From: SHLQ01 sp964445255 | GTDB taxonomy: Bacteria; Actinomycetota; Acidimicrobiia; Acidimicrobiales; SHLQ01 | Assembly: GCA_964445255.1 (NCBI GenBank) | Contig: CAYUKM010000018.1 | Coordinates: forward strand, 1 to 29,499 | Direction of reading: 5' to 3' | DNA: 29,499 nucleotides | Shown: one piece after another, positions 7,479-14,905 of the stretch | Layout of the letters: each line of letters opens with the position of its first letter | Numbering within the stretch: the stretch's first letter is position 1 | Notes under the pieces: model-generated | The model's database searches: none | What the model saw: only the letters and a program-made list of their open reading frames with translations | What the model was told of the DNA's origin: nothing | Made by a program: the position numbers and the translations under genes

Positions 7479-9239
7479 TCAGGGCTGACAGACGGCGTCA
7501 AAGATCTGGCCGTTCATGCGATAGCGAACGATGTAGGCCTCGTCGTTGCCCGATACCCGCAGCGACAACCCCGCGGTCGACCCAACGAAAACATCGTCGC
7601 CACCATTGACCGCCCGCACAAAATACTCAGAAGCACCCTGATCAGACCACGACAACGTCCGACCACTCAACGAACACGAGAACGCTCCTGCACAAGTTGC
7701 ATCCACGACCTCGCCGTCACGGCCGCGATAGCGAACGATATATGCATCATCGTTACCCGAGACCGTCAACCACAACGCTGAGGTCGACCCAACAAAAACA
7801 TCGTCGCCACCATTGACCGCCCGCACAAAATACTCAGAAGCACCCTGATCAGACCACGACAACGTCCGATCATTCAACGAACACGTAAACCCTGGGCAGA
7901 CCGCATCGAGAACCTCTCCGCCTTGCCGGCGATAACGCACGATATAGGCCTCGTCGTTGCCCGATACCCGCAGCGACAACCCCGCGGTCGACCCAACAAA
8001 AACATCGTCGCCACCATTGACCGCCCGCACAAAATACTCAGAAGCACCCTGATCAGACCACGACAACGTCCGACCACTCAACGAACACGTAAATCGCCCT
8101 AGAACCGATGAGCGGAAAGGGCCGGTGATCTCGTAGGTCCGTCCGGGGTGGCGTTGTGAACTGAAGTAGAGCCGAGTTCCGCTTGGATCGAAGGCAACGC
8201 CGGTTAGTTCAGTGTCCGATTGACCCACAACACGCAGGAACGGATTCGCTCCGCCTTCTGCCGGGATGACCACTAGTTCGAGGTTGCCTCCGTCTTCGCA
8301 CACGAACACATCGCCTACCTGGTCGATCGTGAGGTTGTCCGACCCACTCAGGACGGGCTCCAGGGATGTCTCCCTGTCATAGATGATCTCCAGTTCGTTG
8401 GTCGCTGGAGTGTAGGACCAGACCCGGTCGTCGCCCGTCGTCGCGATCACCACACGACCTTCGGCAAAGAAGGCGCCCTCGCCGCGGTTGAAGATCTTCA
8501 TGGTCGGCACTTGGAAACGGGTCTCTATAGGACGTCCGCGCGGATCGGGGATCGGTTCCCAATCGACCTCGCCCCGGACCTCAACCATCACCTCAAGGGT
8601 TCCCGATGACAGATCTTCGGGAACATCGGGGATGAAGCGATAAAGGCCACCGTCTCTTTGGTCCTCGGTCAAATAGACGATGCTCGTCTGTGGGTCCACC
8701 GCAGCAGCCTCGTGGCCGAAGGCACCCATCGCCGGGCGGACCTGCGCTGGCTCGACACCGAACGGGTCGCACTCATAGACCCGACCGTTCTCGGACACTT
8801 CCTCGCAACTCAGCCACGTTCCCCACGGCGTCGCACCACCGCTGCAATTGCGATACGTGCCGCTGAGGATCGAGCGCGAGTCCACGATGTCGCCATCAGC
8901 GTCGAAACGGATCATCGATGCGCCGCCCTGAGCGTCGTCAACCTCGGCGTTCGATACGTAGATCCAGCCGCCATCGCTGGTTGGGAACGTCGCTCCGCCG
9001 TCCGGGTCTGCGTGCCAGATAAATCCTGTGCGACCTACCTCTTTTCCAGTCTCGGCTACCAAGCGGGAGGTAAAGCCCTTTGGGAGACGCAGCCCGAGCG
9101 CATCGGGGGGTCGAAGGTAGCCGTACGGGCCGCCATCGGGCGCTGCACCCACCTTGGTGAGGCCCACGGGTGCTATGGCTATCGCCCCTCCAGCGGCCAT
9201 GGCTCGTAAAACCATCCGTCGATTATGTAGTCGTCGCAT
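7479..9239 (-). CDS. Tat-exported PhoX-like (DUF839) protein with three Cys-bounded repeats
   Basis: 586 residues. The N-terminus MRRLHNRRMVLRAMAAGGAIAIA has an RRxxL core followed by a hydrophobic stretch and an Ala-rich end, consistent with a twin-arginine signal. Residues about 45-375 match the PhoX/DUF839 family: NCSGGATPWGTWLSCEE, GHEAAAVDP, VYLTEDQRDGGLYRF and VFVCEDGGNLEL. Known PhoX enzymes are iron/calcium-dependent phosphomonoesterases, and the Cys/Glu-bearing signature is kept, so phosphatase activity is plausible but not shown. From residue about 384 there are three repeats of 66-69 residues, each opening F(T/S)CSL and closing D(A)xC. The start aligns exactly with the upstream paralog (62% or more identical by eye over the first 50 residues). 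An AGGGG lies too close to the ATG to be an ideal ribosome site. Confidence 0.85.
   Translation of the reverse strand: MRRLHNRRMVLRAMAAGGAIAIAPVGLTKVGAAPDGGPYGYLRPPDALGLRLPKGFTSRLVAETGKEVGRTGFIWHADPDGGATFPTSDGGWIYVSNAEVDDAQGGASMIRFDADGDIVDSRSILSGTYRNCSGGATPWGTWLSCEEVSENGRVYECDPFGVEPAQVRPAMGAFGHEAAAVDPQTSIVYLTEDQRDGGLYRFIPDVPEDLSSGTLEVMVEVRGEVDWEPIPDPRGRPIETRFQVPTMKIFNRGEGAFFAEGRVVIATTGDDRVWSYTPATNELEIIYDRETSLEPVLSGSDNLTIDQVGDVFVCEDGGNLELVVIPAEGGANPFLRVVGQSDTELTGVAFDPSGTRLYFSSQRHPGRTYEITGPFRSSVLGRFTCSLSGRTLSWSDQGASEYFVRAVNGGDDVFVGSTAGLSLRVSGNDEAYIVRYRRQGGEVLDAVCPGFTCSLNDRTLSWSDQGASEYFVRAVNGGDDVFVGSTSALWLTVSGNDDAYIVRYRGRDGEVVDATCAGAFSCSLSGRTLSWSDQGASEYFVRAVNGGDDVFVGSTAGLSLRVSGNDEAYIVRYRMNGQIFDAVCQP
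7482..8097 (-). repeat. Three tandem copies of the Cys-bounded repeat (PhoX-like paralog 1)
   Basis: Three units with a period of about 204-207 bases. A block of roughly 75 bases, beginning AAAACATCGTCGCCACCATT on the plus strand, is shared by all three. Units 1 and 3 (7530-7680 and 7941-8091) differ at only a few positions, while unit 2 is more divergent at its edges. The encoded pattern is F-x-C-S-L, LSWSDQGASEYFVRAVNGG, VGST, VSGND, YIVRYR and a closing Cys. Confidence 0.9.
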
Positions 9240-9319
9240 TCCCCTGCGCCTTCGTCCGCGCTCATCGATATGTCTGGCCCATATTGATAGCAGCCTCGCC
9301 TAGCGAAAGATGAGTTCGG

Positions 9320-9331
9320 CGCTACGTAGCG
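9320..9331. other. 12-base perfect palindrome upstream of PhoX-like paralog 1
   Basis: CGCTACGTAGCG lies about 80 bases upstream of the 9239 start codon, in the 221-base gap between the two PhoX-like genes. It could be an operator half-site pair for a dimeric regulator. I see no other clear signal in this gap and no obvious sequence shared with the region upstream of the second paralog. Confidence 0.3.
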
Positions 9332-9460
9332 AGATATTTTTGATGGACACAACCACTTTTGGAAGCTTGAGGTCACGCGGGTGCATAGAGGGTAGCAGTC
9401 AGCGACCCGCCGCGGTGTTTGGCGAGGAGTTGGAAGACAGCTGCCTGCCGTAGCGATGCG

Positions 9461-11740
9461 CTAGTTGATAGTGAATGTGGTAATTGGGTTTTCGGCGCTG
9501 ATAGCGGTGTTGCCTGCGTTGTCGCTGATGTTGAGGACGATTTGGTGGTCGCCGGTTTGGTCGAAGTTGACGCCGGGGAGTGTCCAGGTGGTGTTGTTGC
9601 CGTTGTTGGCGAGGGTGGCGGTGTGCCAGCGTGGGGTGGTGGTCCAGGTGGTGCCGTTCCAGTATTCGCGTGGGTTTGTGAGTCGCCGGACTTGGACGAG
9701 TACTCGGTCAACGCCGGATTGGTTGTCGTTGGCGGTGCCTTGAATGTTGATGGTGCCAGTTGGGGTGGTTGAGCCTGCTGCTGGGGTGGTCACATCCCCG
9801 GTCGGGTCGACGGTGTCGGGATCTGGCTCGGGTTGGCCCGCACCGTTGCCCGGACACACCGCATCGAACACCCCACCCTGACCATTCCGGTAACGAACGA
9901 TGTAGGAATCATCAGTACCCGACACACGCAACGACAACCCCGACGTCGACGCAACGAAACTATCCACCCCACCATTCACCGAACGCACAAAATACTCAGA
10001 AGCACCCTGATTCGTCCACGACAACAACCCACCAACCAACGAACACGTAAACGCCCCACCATTTGGTTCGGGCGTCACCGGCCCTGGCTCGGGTTGGCCC
10101 GCACCGTTGCCCGGACACACCGCATCGAACACCCCACCCTGACCATTCCGGTAACGAACGATGTAGGAATCATCAGTACCCGACACACGCAACGACAACC
10201 CCGACGTCGACGCAACGAAACTATCCACCCCACCATTCACCGAACGCACAAAATACTCAGAAGCACCCTGATTCGTCCACGACAACAACCCACCAACCAA
10301 CGAACACGTAAACGCCCCACCTGCACCACCAGCACTGCATACAGAGTCAAAGAGCCGGCCGCTTGCATCGCGATAACGCACGAGGTAGGCCTCATCGGTC
10401 CCCGGCACCTGGAACGACAAGCCCGACGTCTCCCCGAGATAGCTGTCCACGCCACCATTGATCGAACGCACGAAATACCGATTCGCACCTTGATCTTCCC
10501 AAAACAGGACACCATTGGCGAGCGTGCACTCGAACGCGCCACCTGGGGTCTGAGGGGCCGGTGGTTGTGGCTCGGGCTCTGGATCGGGAATCGGGACTGG
10601 AGCCGAGGTGCGGAAGGGTCCGGTGATCTCGTAAGTCCGTCCAGGGTGGCGTTGCGAACTGAAGTAGAGCCGAGTTCCGCTTGGATCGAAGGCAACGCCG
10701 GTGAGTTCAGTGTCCGATTGACCCACGACACGTAGGAACGGGTTCGCCCCTCCTTCGACGGGCACTACGACGAGTTCAAGATTGCCGCCGTCTTCGCACA
10801 CGAAGACATCGCCAACATCCTCGGCAATGGTCAGGTTGTCCGAGCCACTCAAAACGGGTTCTGGCGAGGTGGCCTCGTTGTAGATGAGCCCAAGCACGTT
10901 CGTAGCAGGCGTATAGGACCAGACTCGATCGTCGCCGGTCGTGGCAAACACCAAACGACCACCAGCGAAGTACGCACCTTCGCCACGGTTGAACCTTTTC
11001 ATCGACGATACCTGGAACCGGGTTTCGGTCGGGATACCGCGCGGATCTGGGATGGTTTCCCAGCCAATCGCACCCCCGACCTCAACCATCACTTCGAGCC
11101 TGCCCGATGACAGATCTTGGGCAACGGTGGGGACAAAGCGGTAGAGGCCACCGTCGCGTTGGTCCTCGGTCATGTACACGATGCTGGTCGCTGGGTCGAC
11201 AGCAGCAGCTTCGTGGCCGAAGGCTCCCATCGCCGGGCGAACCTGCGCCGGTCGCACGCCGAATGGGTCGCACTCATAGACCCGACCGTTCACACTGACC
11301 TCTTCACAGCTCAGCCACGTTCCCCACGGCGTCGCACCACCGCTGCAATTGCGATACGTGCCGCTGAGGATCGAACGAGAATCCACGATGTCTCCGTTCG
11401 CGTTGAAACGGACCATCGACGCGCCTCCCTGCGCGTCACCTACCTCAGCGTTGGAGACATAGATCCAGCCGCCATCGTTGGTCGGGAACGTCGCTCCCCC
11501 ATCGGGGTCTTGATGCCAGATGAACCCCGTGCCCGCGACCGGGCGACCTGTCTCGGCAATAAGGCGTGAAGTGAAGCCCTTGGGGAGACGAAGCCCCAAC
11601 GCGTCAGGTGGCTCAAGGAATCCATAGGGGCCACCGTTGGGAGCCGCTCCAGCCTGAGGAAGACCTACTGGCAAAACAGCTATTGCCCCACCAGCCGCTA
11701 GAGCTTGTAGGACCGACCGACGATTGAGTAAGTGAGACAT
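9461..11740 (-). CDS. Tat-exported PhoX-like (DUF839) protein with three repeats and an Ig-like C-terminus
   Basis: 759 residues. The N-terminus MSHLLNRRSVLQALAAGGAIAVL has the twin-arginine RRSVL core. Residues about 45-380 form a PhoX/DUF839 domain nearly colinear with the neighbour, with NCSGGATPWGTWLSCEE, GHEAAAVDP and MTEDQRDGGLYRF. A Pro/Glu/Gln-rich linker (about 382-398) leads to three Cys-bounded repeats starting near 401, 477 and 564, separated by short Pro/Glu linkers. The last two are encoded by identical 238-base DNA. Residues about 645-759 (AAGSTTPTGTINIQGTANDN through DHQIVLNISDNAGNTA) look like a bacterial Ig-like beta-sandwich. I infer a secreted or cell-surface phosphatase-like enzyme with binding modules. 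Transcription runs from here toward the shorter paralog, 221 bases away, so the pair may be separately promoted. Confidence 0.85.
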   Translation of the reverse strand: MSHLLNRRSVLQALAAGGAIAVLPVGLPQAGAAPNGGPYGFLEPPDALGLRLPKGFTSRLIAETGRPVAGTGFIWHQDPDGGATFPTNDGGWIYVSNAEVGDAQGGASMVRFNANGDIVDSRSILSGTYRNCSGGATPWGTWLSCEEVSVNGRVYECDPFGVRPAQVRPAMGAFGHEAAAVDPATSIVYMTEDQRDGGLYRFVPTVAQDLSSGRLEVMVEVGGAIGWETIPDPRGIPTETRFQVSSMKRFNRGEGAYFAGGRLVFATTGDDRVWSYTPATNVLGLIYNEATSPEPVLSGSDNLTIAEDVGDVFVCEDGGNLELVVVPVEGGANPFLRVVGQSDTELTGVAFDPSGTRLYFSSQRHPGRTYEITGPFRTSAPVPIPDPEPEPQPPAPQTPGGAFECTLANGVLFWEDQGANRYFVRSINGGVDSYLGETSGLSFQVPGTDEAYLVRYRDASGRLFDSVCSAGGAGGAFTCSLVGGLLSWTNQGASEYFVRSVNGGVDSFVASTSGLSLRVSGTDDSYIVRYRNGQGGVFDAVCPGNGAGQPEPGPVTPEPNGGAFTCSLVGGLLSWTNQGASEYFVRSVNGGVDSFVASTSGLSLRVSGTDDSYIVRYRNGQGGVFDAVCPGNGAGQPEPDPDTVDPTGDVTTPAAGSTTPTGTINIQGTANDNQSGVDRVLVQVRRLTNPREYWNGTTWTTTPRWHTATLANNGNNTTWTLPGVNFDQTGDHQIVLNISDNAGNTAISAENPITTFTIN
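9823..10060 (-). repeat. 238-bp exact direct repeat, copy A
   Basis: By eye identical base for base to 10084-10321 (offset 261). It encodes most of the third Cys-bounded repeat plus the GNGAGQPEP linker. Confidence 0.9.
10084..10321 (-). repeat. 238-bp exact direct repeat, copy B
   Basis: Partner of 9823-10060, separated from it by only 23 bases. The repeat distance of 261 bases is a multiple of three, so gain or loss of a copy keeps the frame. The first Cys-bounded unit of the same gene is clearly diverged from both copies. Confidence 0.9.
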
Positions 11741-11907
11741 TGCTGCGCTTTCAACCCGCTAGTAAATCCGCCAAGTAGATCCGTCAAGTTCTCCGACCGA
11801 GGAATATTGTTATCGACCGGCGCCTCGATTCGGTGGCAATCCACGAGATATTTGCCAGTCTCCGCGAACTCCACCGCAATGGGGTCTACGGGTCCCACAC
11901 CTAGTGG

Positions 11908-12900
11908 CTAGTTGGCCGAATTGAGTCGACCTGCAGTCGTGTTTGTCGACTGAGACAGTTGCTTGACCTTGGGAGCCATCAGTTTGTCGAGCAGGTGGTC
12001 CTCGACGCGGACAGCTTCGTAGTTGGTTTCACCAGCGACGAACTTAGGCAGTGGTTCAACGACGACGTCGAGGTTCGGGTAGTGAAAGAAGGCCACCGAA
12101 CGACGGAACGGCGCCGAGCCGGCTTCCATGGGCACAACCCGGTGAAGAATCGAAGGCCATTGATCATTGGTGGCGATTGCAAGTAGGTCGCCCACGTTTA
12201 CGAGAACCGCCTCCGCGTCGGGAATGATGTCAACCCAATCACCCTCGCCGTTGATGATCTGGAGACCCTTCACAGGCTCCGCATCGAGAATCGTGAAGCT
12301 GGTGTAATCCGAATGCGCCCCCATGCGTTGCTGACCAGCGAGCACGCGTTCTGCGCCGTCGGGGTCGGGTCGATAATTGATAGCCGCGGAGGTATCGGGG
12401 CCGCTGCCAGAGTTCGCAGCAAGACCGATCCACCCGGTCAACTCCTCGACAATCCCATCGAGGCGCTGAGCCAATTTCGCGAAGTCGGCGAACATCTCGC
12501 CGACGACACCAGAAAACTCCGGCACGACCTCGTCGGGCCATGGCGTGGACTGCTTTAACCGATGGGTCGATCCATCGGCGGGGTCGGGCGCGGCGTTGAA
12601 GCTCTCGAAGAGGTCCGGCGGCGACTCTTCCCCGAGTGAGTAGCTCAGTGCCTCACTACCACGTGACCTGTACCCGCGGTTCGCCTCTGGCTCGGGGTGC
12701 ACAAACCGTTGTTTGTCCTCGATTGGAAGGTCGAAAAACGCATCACAGGCGCCGCGGTAGCGCGAGCGGACGTCCGGATCAAGACCGTGGTTCGTGAGTT
12801 GCACGAACCCGGTCCGCGCCAAGGCCGCTCCAAAGAGGGCCACAGCGTCGGGGCCGTGAAGATCGACGGTGTCAATCGGCATAGTGCTACCCGTTTCCAT
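11908..12900 (-). CDS. Fe(II)/2-oxoglutarate-dependent dioxygenase, isopenicillin-N-synthase-like
   Basis: 330 residues. The N-terminal half has the DIOX_N pattern: a VDL start, GFVQLTNHGL, then FFDLPIEDKQRF and a GYRSRGSE segment. The catalytic jelly-roll carries the iron facial triad as HSD (about residues 195-197, in MGAHSDYTSFTIL) and a distal His in ILHRVV (about 252), followed by RRSVAFF, where the Arg-x-Ser pair normally holds the 2-oxoglutarate carboxylate. Family members hydroxylate, desaturate or cyclise small molecules; the substrate here cannot be told. ATG 12900 is used; ATG 12882 in frame is also possible and would still keep the whole domain. It is divergent from the RNA helicase gene across a short gap containing a 12-base palindrome. 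Confidence 0.85.
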   Translation of the reverse strand: METGSTMPIDTVDLHGPDAVALFGAALARTGFVQLTNHGLDPDVRSRYRGACDAFFDLPIEDKQRFVHPEPEANRGYRSRGSEALSYSLGEESPPDLFESFNAAPDPADGSTHRLKQSTPWPDEVVPEFSGVVGEMFADFAKLAQRLDGIVEELTGWIGLAANSGSGPDTSAAINYRPDPDGAERVLAGQQRMGAHSDYTSFTILDAEPVKGLQIINGEGDWVDIIPDAEAVLVNVGDLLAIATNDQWPSILHRVVPMEAGSAPFRRSVAFFHYPNLDVVVEPLPKFVAGETNYEAVRVEDHLLDKLMAPKVKQLSQSTNTTAGRLNSAN

Positions 12901-12905
12901 GGCTT

Positions 12906-12917
12906 CACCCTAGGGTG
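12906..12917. promoter_or_regulatory. Palindrome in the dioxygenase/helicase divergent promoter
   Basis: CACCCTAGGGTG is a perfect 12-base inverted repeat 6 bases before the dioxygenase start and 27 bases before the preferred helicase start. Its position between two divergent genes suits a shared operator, though it may also simply overlap -10 elements (TAGGGT reads toward the helicase). Confidence 0.35.
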
Positions 12918-12943
12918 GATAGTTGACGTTTGAAGGGCCGATC

Positions 12944-14713
12944 GTGGCTGATAACTCCGCAAGTTCCACCGAGCCCGAGGCCAACCTCGATTTCCCAGAT
13001 GGCTTTGACGGTCTGGGCCTAAGCCCAGACCTCACGAAGGCCCTCGACCGGCTGGGCTACGAAGAACCAACGCCGATTCAGCGCGAAGCGATCCCCGTTC
13101 TGCTCACCGGCGCAGATGTCGTTGGCCAAGCTGCTACCGGCACCGGCAAGACCGCAGCATTCGCGCTTCCAGCCCTCGAAGCGTTGTCGAACGAGCGAGA
13201 AGCCTTCCCGAAGACTCTCGTACTCGCTCCGACCCGCGAACTTGCTAGCCAAGTAGCCGAAGCGTTTCGTTCGTACGGCAAAGAGTTTCGTGTTCGGGTA
13301 GCGCAGCTCATCGGTGGCCAACCGATCGGGCCGCAGATGCGGGAACTTCGAGACAACCCACAGGTGATCGTCGCGACGCCTGGCCGGGCCATCGACCACC
13401 TGGGTCGAGGTTCGCTTGCGCTCGACGGTTTGGCGACAGTGATCCTCGACGAGGCCGACGAAATGCTCGACATGGGTTTCGCCGAAGACATCGAACTACT
13501 CCTCGACCATGCACCCAAGGAACGCCAGACGGTGCTGTTCTCAGCGACGATGCCTCCACGCATCAACGCGCTGATCAAAAAGCATCTTCGGGATCCACAC
13601 CGGATTTCCATCAAGGCCACCGCTACCGACGAAGTTCCACTGATCGAGCAGCGCCTCTACGTGGTGAAGAAGATGCATAAGACTGCCGCCGTCGCTCGGG
13701 TTCTCGACTTTGAACAGCCCGGTTCTGCGATCATCTTTTGCCGCACTCGCATCGACGTCGATGAACTGACCGTCGCGCTGAATCAGCGCAACTATCGCGC
13801 TGAGGCACTCCACGGCGGAATGGATCAGGCCCAGCGCGAACGGGTCATGGGCCGTTTACGCGACGGAACCGCTCAACTACTGGTCGCGACCGACGTGGCG
13901 GCACGAGGCCTCGACGTCTCGACGCTCACTCACGTCATCAACCACGACATCCCGACGGCGGCCGAAAGTTATCTCCACCGGATTGGCCGGGTAGGACGTG
14001 CCGGACGCACCGGAACCGCACTCACCTTCGCGACGCCTCGTCAGCACCGTCTCGTGCAAAACATCGAGCGTCTACAAAAGCGCGAAATCCCGATTCATCG
14101 AATCCCCAAGGCCGAAGAGGTGGCGGAGCAACGACGAGGTCGCGTCGTGGAAGATCTGCGGGAAGCCCTGGGCACAGCAGACCTTGACGACTTGTACCCG
14201 GTACTTAACGAACTCAAGGGCGAGGCGTCGGAGCGATCTATTGCGCTGGCCGCCCTGCACCTTCTTCGCCAAGGACAATCGACAGTCGCAGATGACGATC
14301 ACATCCCTGACGCGTCGGCCACCTATGAACGCGAGGCATCGAGCCGAGGCAAGGGTAAGGACAAGCGCAAGCGATCAGGTGATCGGGACCGAGACTTCTC
14401 CGACCGAAAAGGCAAGCGCAACGACCGAGACCGCGGTGAGCGACGCGAGGTCGATCCGAACACCGGTTTCGTGTATGTCGGCGTCGGATCACGCGGAGGC
14501 GTGCGTCCTGGTGATCTTGTCGGTGCGATCGCCAATGAGACCAGCCTCTCGGGCAGGGACATCGGCCCGATCCGTATTCATGACCACTATTCGGTCGTCG
14601 GGGTGCCGGACAAGACGATTGGTGAGGTCGTTTCCGCGATCAATAAGACCACCGTCAAGGGCAAGAAAGCCAAGGCCCGCGAGTATGTCCAGGACAAGCG
14701 TCAGCGGCGATAG
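12944..14713 (+). CDS. deaD: DEAD-box ATP-dependent RNA helicase with DbpA-type RNA-binding domain
   Basis: 589 residues from GTG 12944, preferred because GAAGGG lies upstream at good spacing; a TTG at 12923 in frame would add seven residues. Motifs in order: Q motif (GYEEPTPIQ, about 38-46), Walker A AATGTGKT (about 62), PTREL, TPGR, DEAD (about 168), SAT, then in the second RecA-like domain HGGMDQAQRE, ATDVAARGLDV and HRIGRVGRAGRTG (about 344). A Lys/Arg/Asp-rich linker follows, and residues about 507-580 (GFVYVGVGSRGGVRPGDLVGAI) match the DbpA/CsdA RNA-binding domain. The family unwinds structured RNA during cold adaptation, ribosome assembly and mRNA decay. RNase J in this window could be a functional partner, but linkage is not close. 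Confidence 0.93.
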   Translation: MADNSASSTEPEANLDFPDGFDGLGLSPDLTKALDRLGYEEPTPIQREAIPVLLTGADVVGQAATGTGKTAAFALPALEALSNEREAFPKTLVLAPTRELASQVAEAFRSYGKEFRVRVAQLIGGQPIGPQMRELRDNPQVIVATPGRAIDHLGRGSLALDGLATVILDEADEMLDMGFAEDIELLLDHAPKERQTVLFSATMPPRINALIKKHLRDPHRISIKATATDEVPLIEQRLYVVKKMHKTAAVARVLDFEQPGSAIIFCRTRIDVDELTVALNQRNYRAEALHGGMDQAQRERVMGRLRDGTAQLLVATDVAARGLDVSTLTHVINHDIPTAAESYLHRIGRVGRAGRTGTALTFATPRQHRLVQNIERLQKREIPIHRIPKAEEVAEQRRGRVVEDLREALGTADLDDLYPVLNELKGEASERSIALAALHLLRQGQSTVADDDHIPDASATYEREASSRGKGKDKRKRSGDRDRDFSDRKGKRNDRDRGERREVDPNTGFVYVGVGSRGGVRPGDLVGAIANETSLSGRDIGPIRIHDHYSVVGVPDKTIGEVVSAINKTTVKGKKAKAREYVQDKRQRR

Positions 14714-14779
14714 ACCGCCGGCTCGTCCGGCAGTGCAAAGCCACCCGGTCGCCAAGGCGATCGAGAACGGATTCGGTGT

Positions 14780-14840
14780 AATCAAGATTTGTACGTAATT
14801 TCAGACCGTCACGGTCAGTTTTTACGTACAAATCTTGATT
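14780..14840. repeat. 61-bp element with perfect 19-bp inverted repeats
   Basis: AATCAAGATTTGTACGTAA at 14780-14798 is the exact reverse complement of 14822-14840. The 23-base centre itself contains GACCG-TCA-CGGTC, a nested 5-bp stem. The arms are AT-rich in a GC-rich neighbourhood. It lies between the helicase stop (14713) and the hydroxylase start (14906 or 14933), in a gap of about 200 bases where I see no other gene. It could be a transcription terminator/attenuator, a dimer operator or a remnant of a small mobile element. Confidence 0.85.
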
Positions 14841-14905
14841 GGGATCGTCATTCGTGAGTACGCAACGAAGCAGCCGCAAAGAAATTTGGCTGGTTTGGGG
14901 ATTGT

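Noticed and set aside
9240..9460. Possible tRNA or small RNA in the gap between the PhoX-like genes
   Set aside because: I could find no cloverleaf, T-loop consensus or terminator; only a 12-base palindrome stands out.
7482..10321. Regularly spaced repeats that could be taken for a CRISPR array
   Set aside because: The units are 200-260 bases long, in frame with the coding sequence and encode a conserved protein repeat; there are no short repeat/spacer units and no cas genes.
9833..10735. Plus-strand open frame of 300 codons with internal repeats
   Set aside because: The repeats are a reflection of the duplicated DNA on the opposite strand; the translation is Arg/Thr/His-rich and has no recognisable domain.
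14716..14731. GCCGG/CCGGC hairpin directly after the helicase stop as an intrinsic terminator
   Set aside because: The stem is only five base pairs and no T-tract follows, so it was not listed as a feature.
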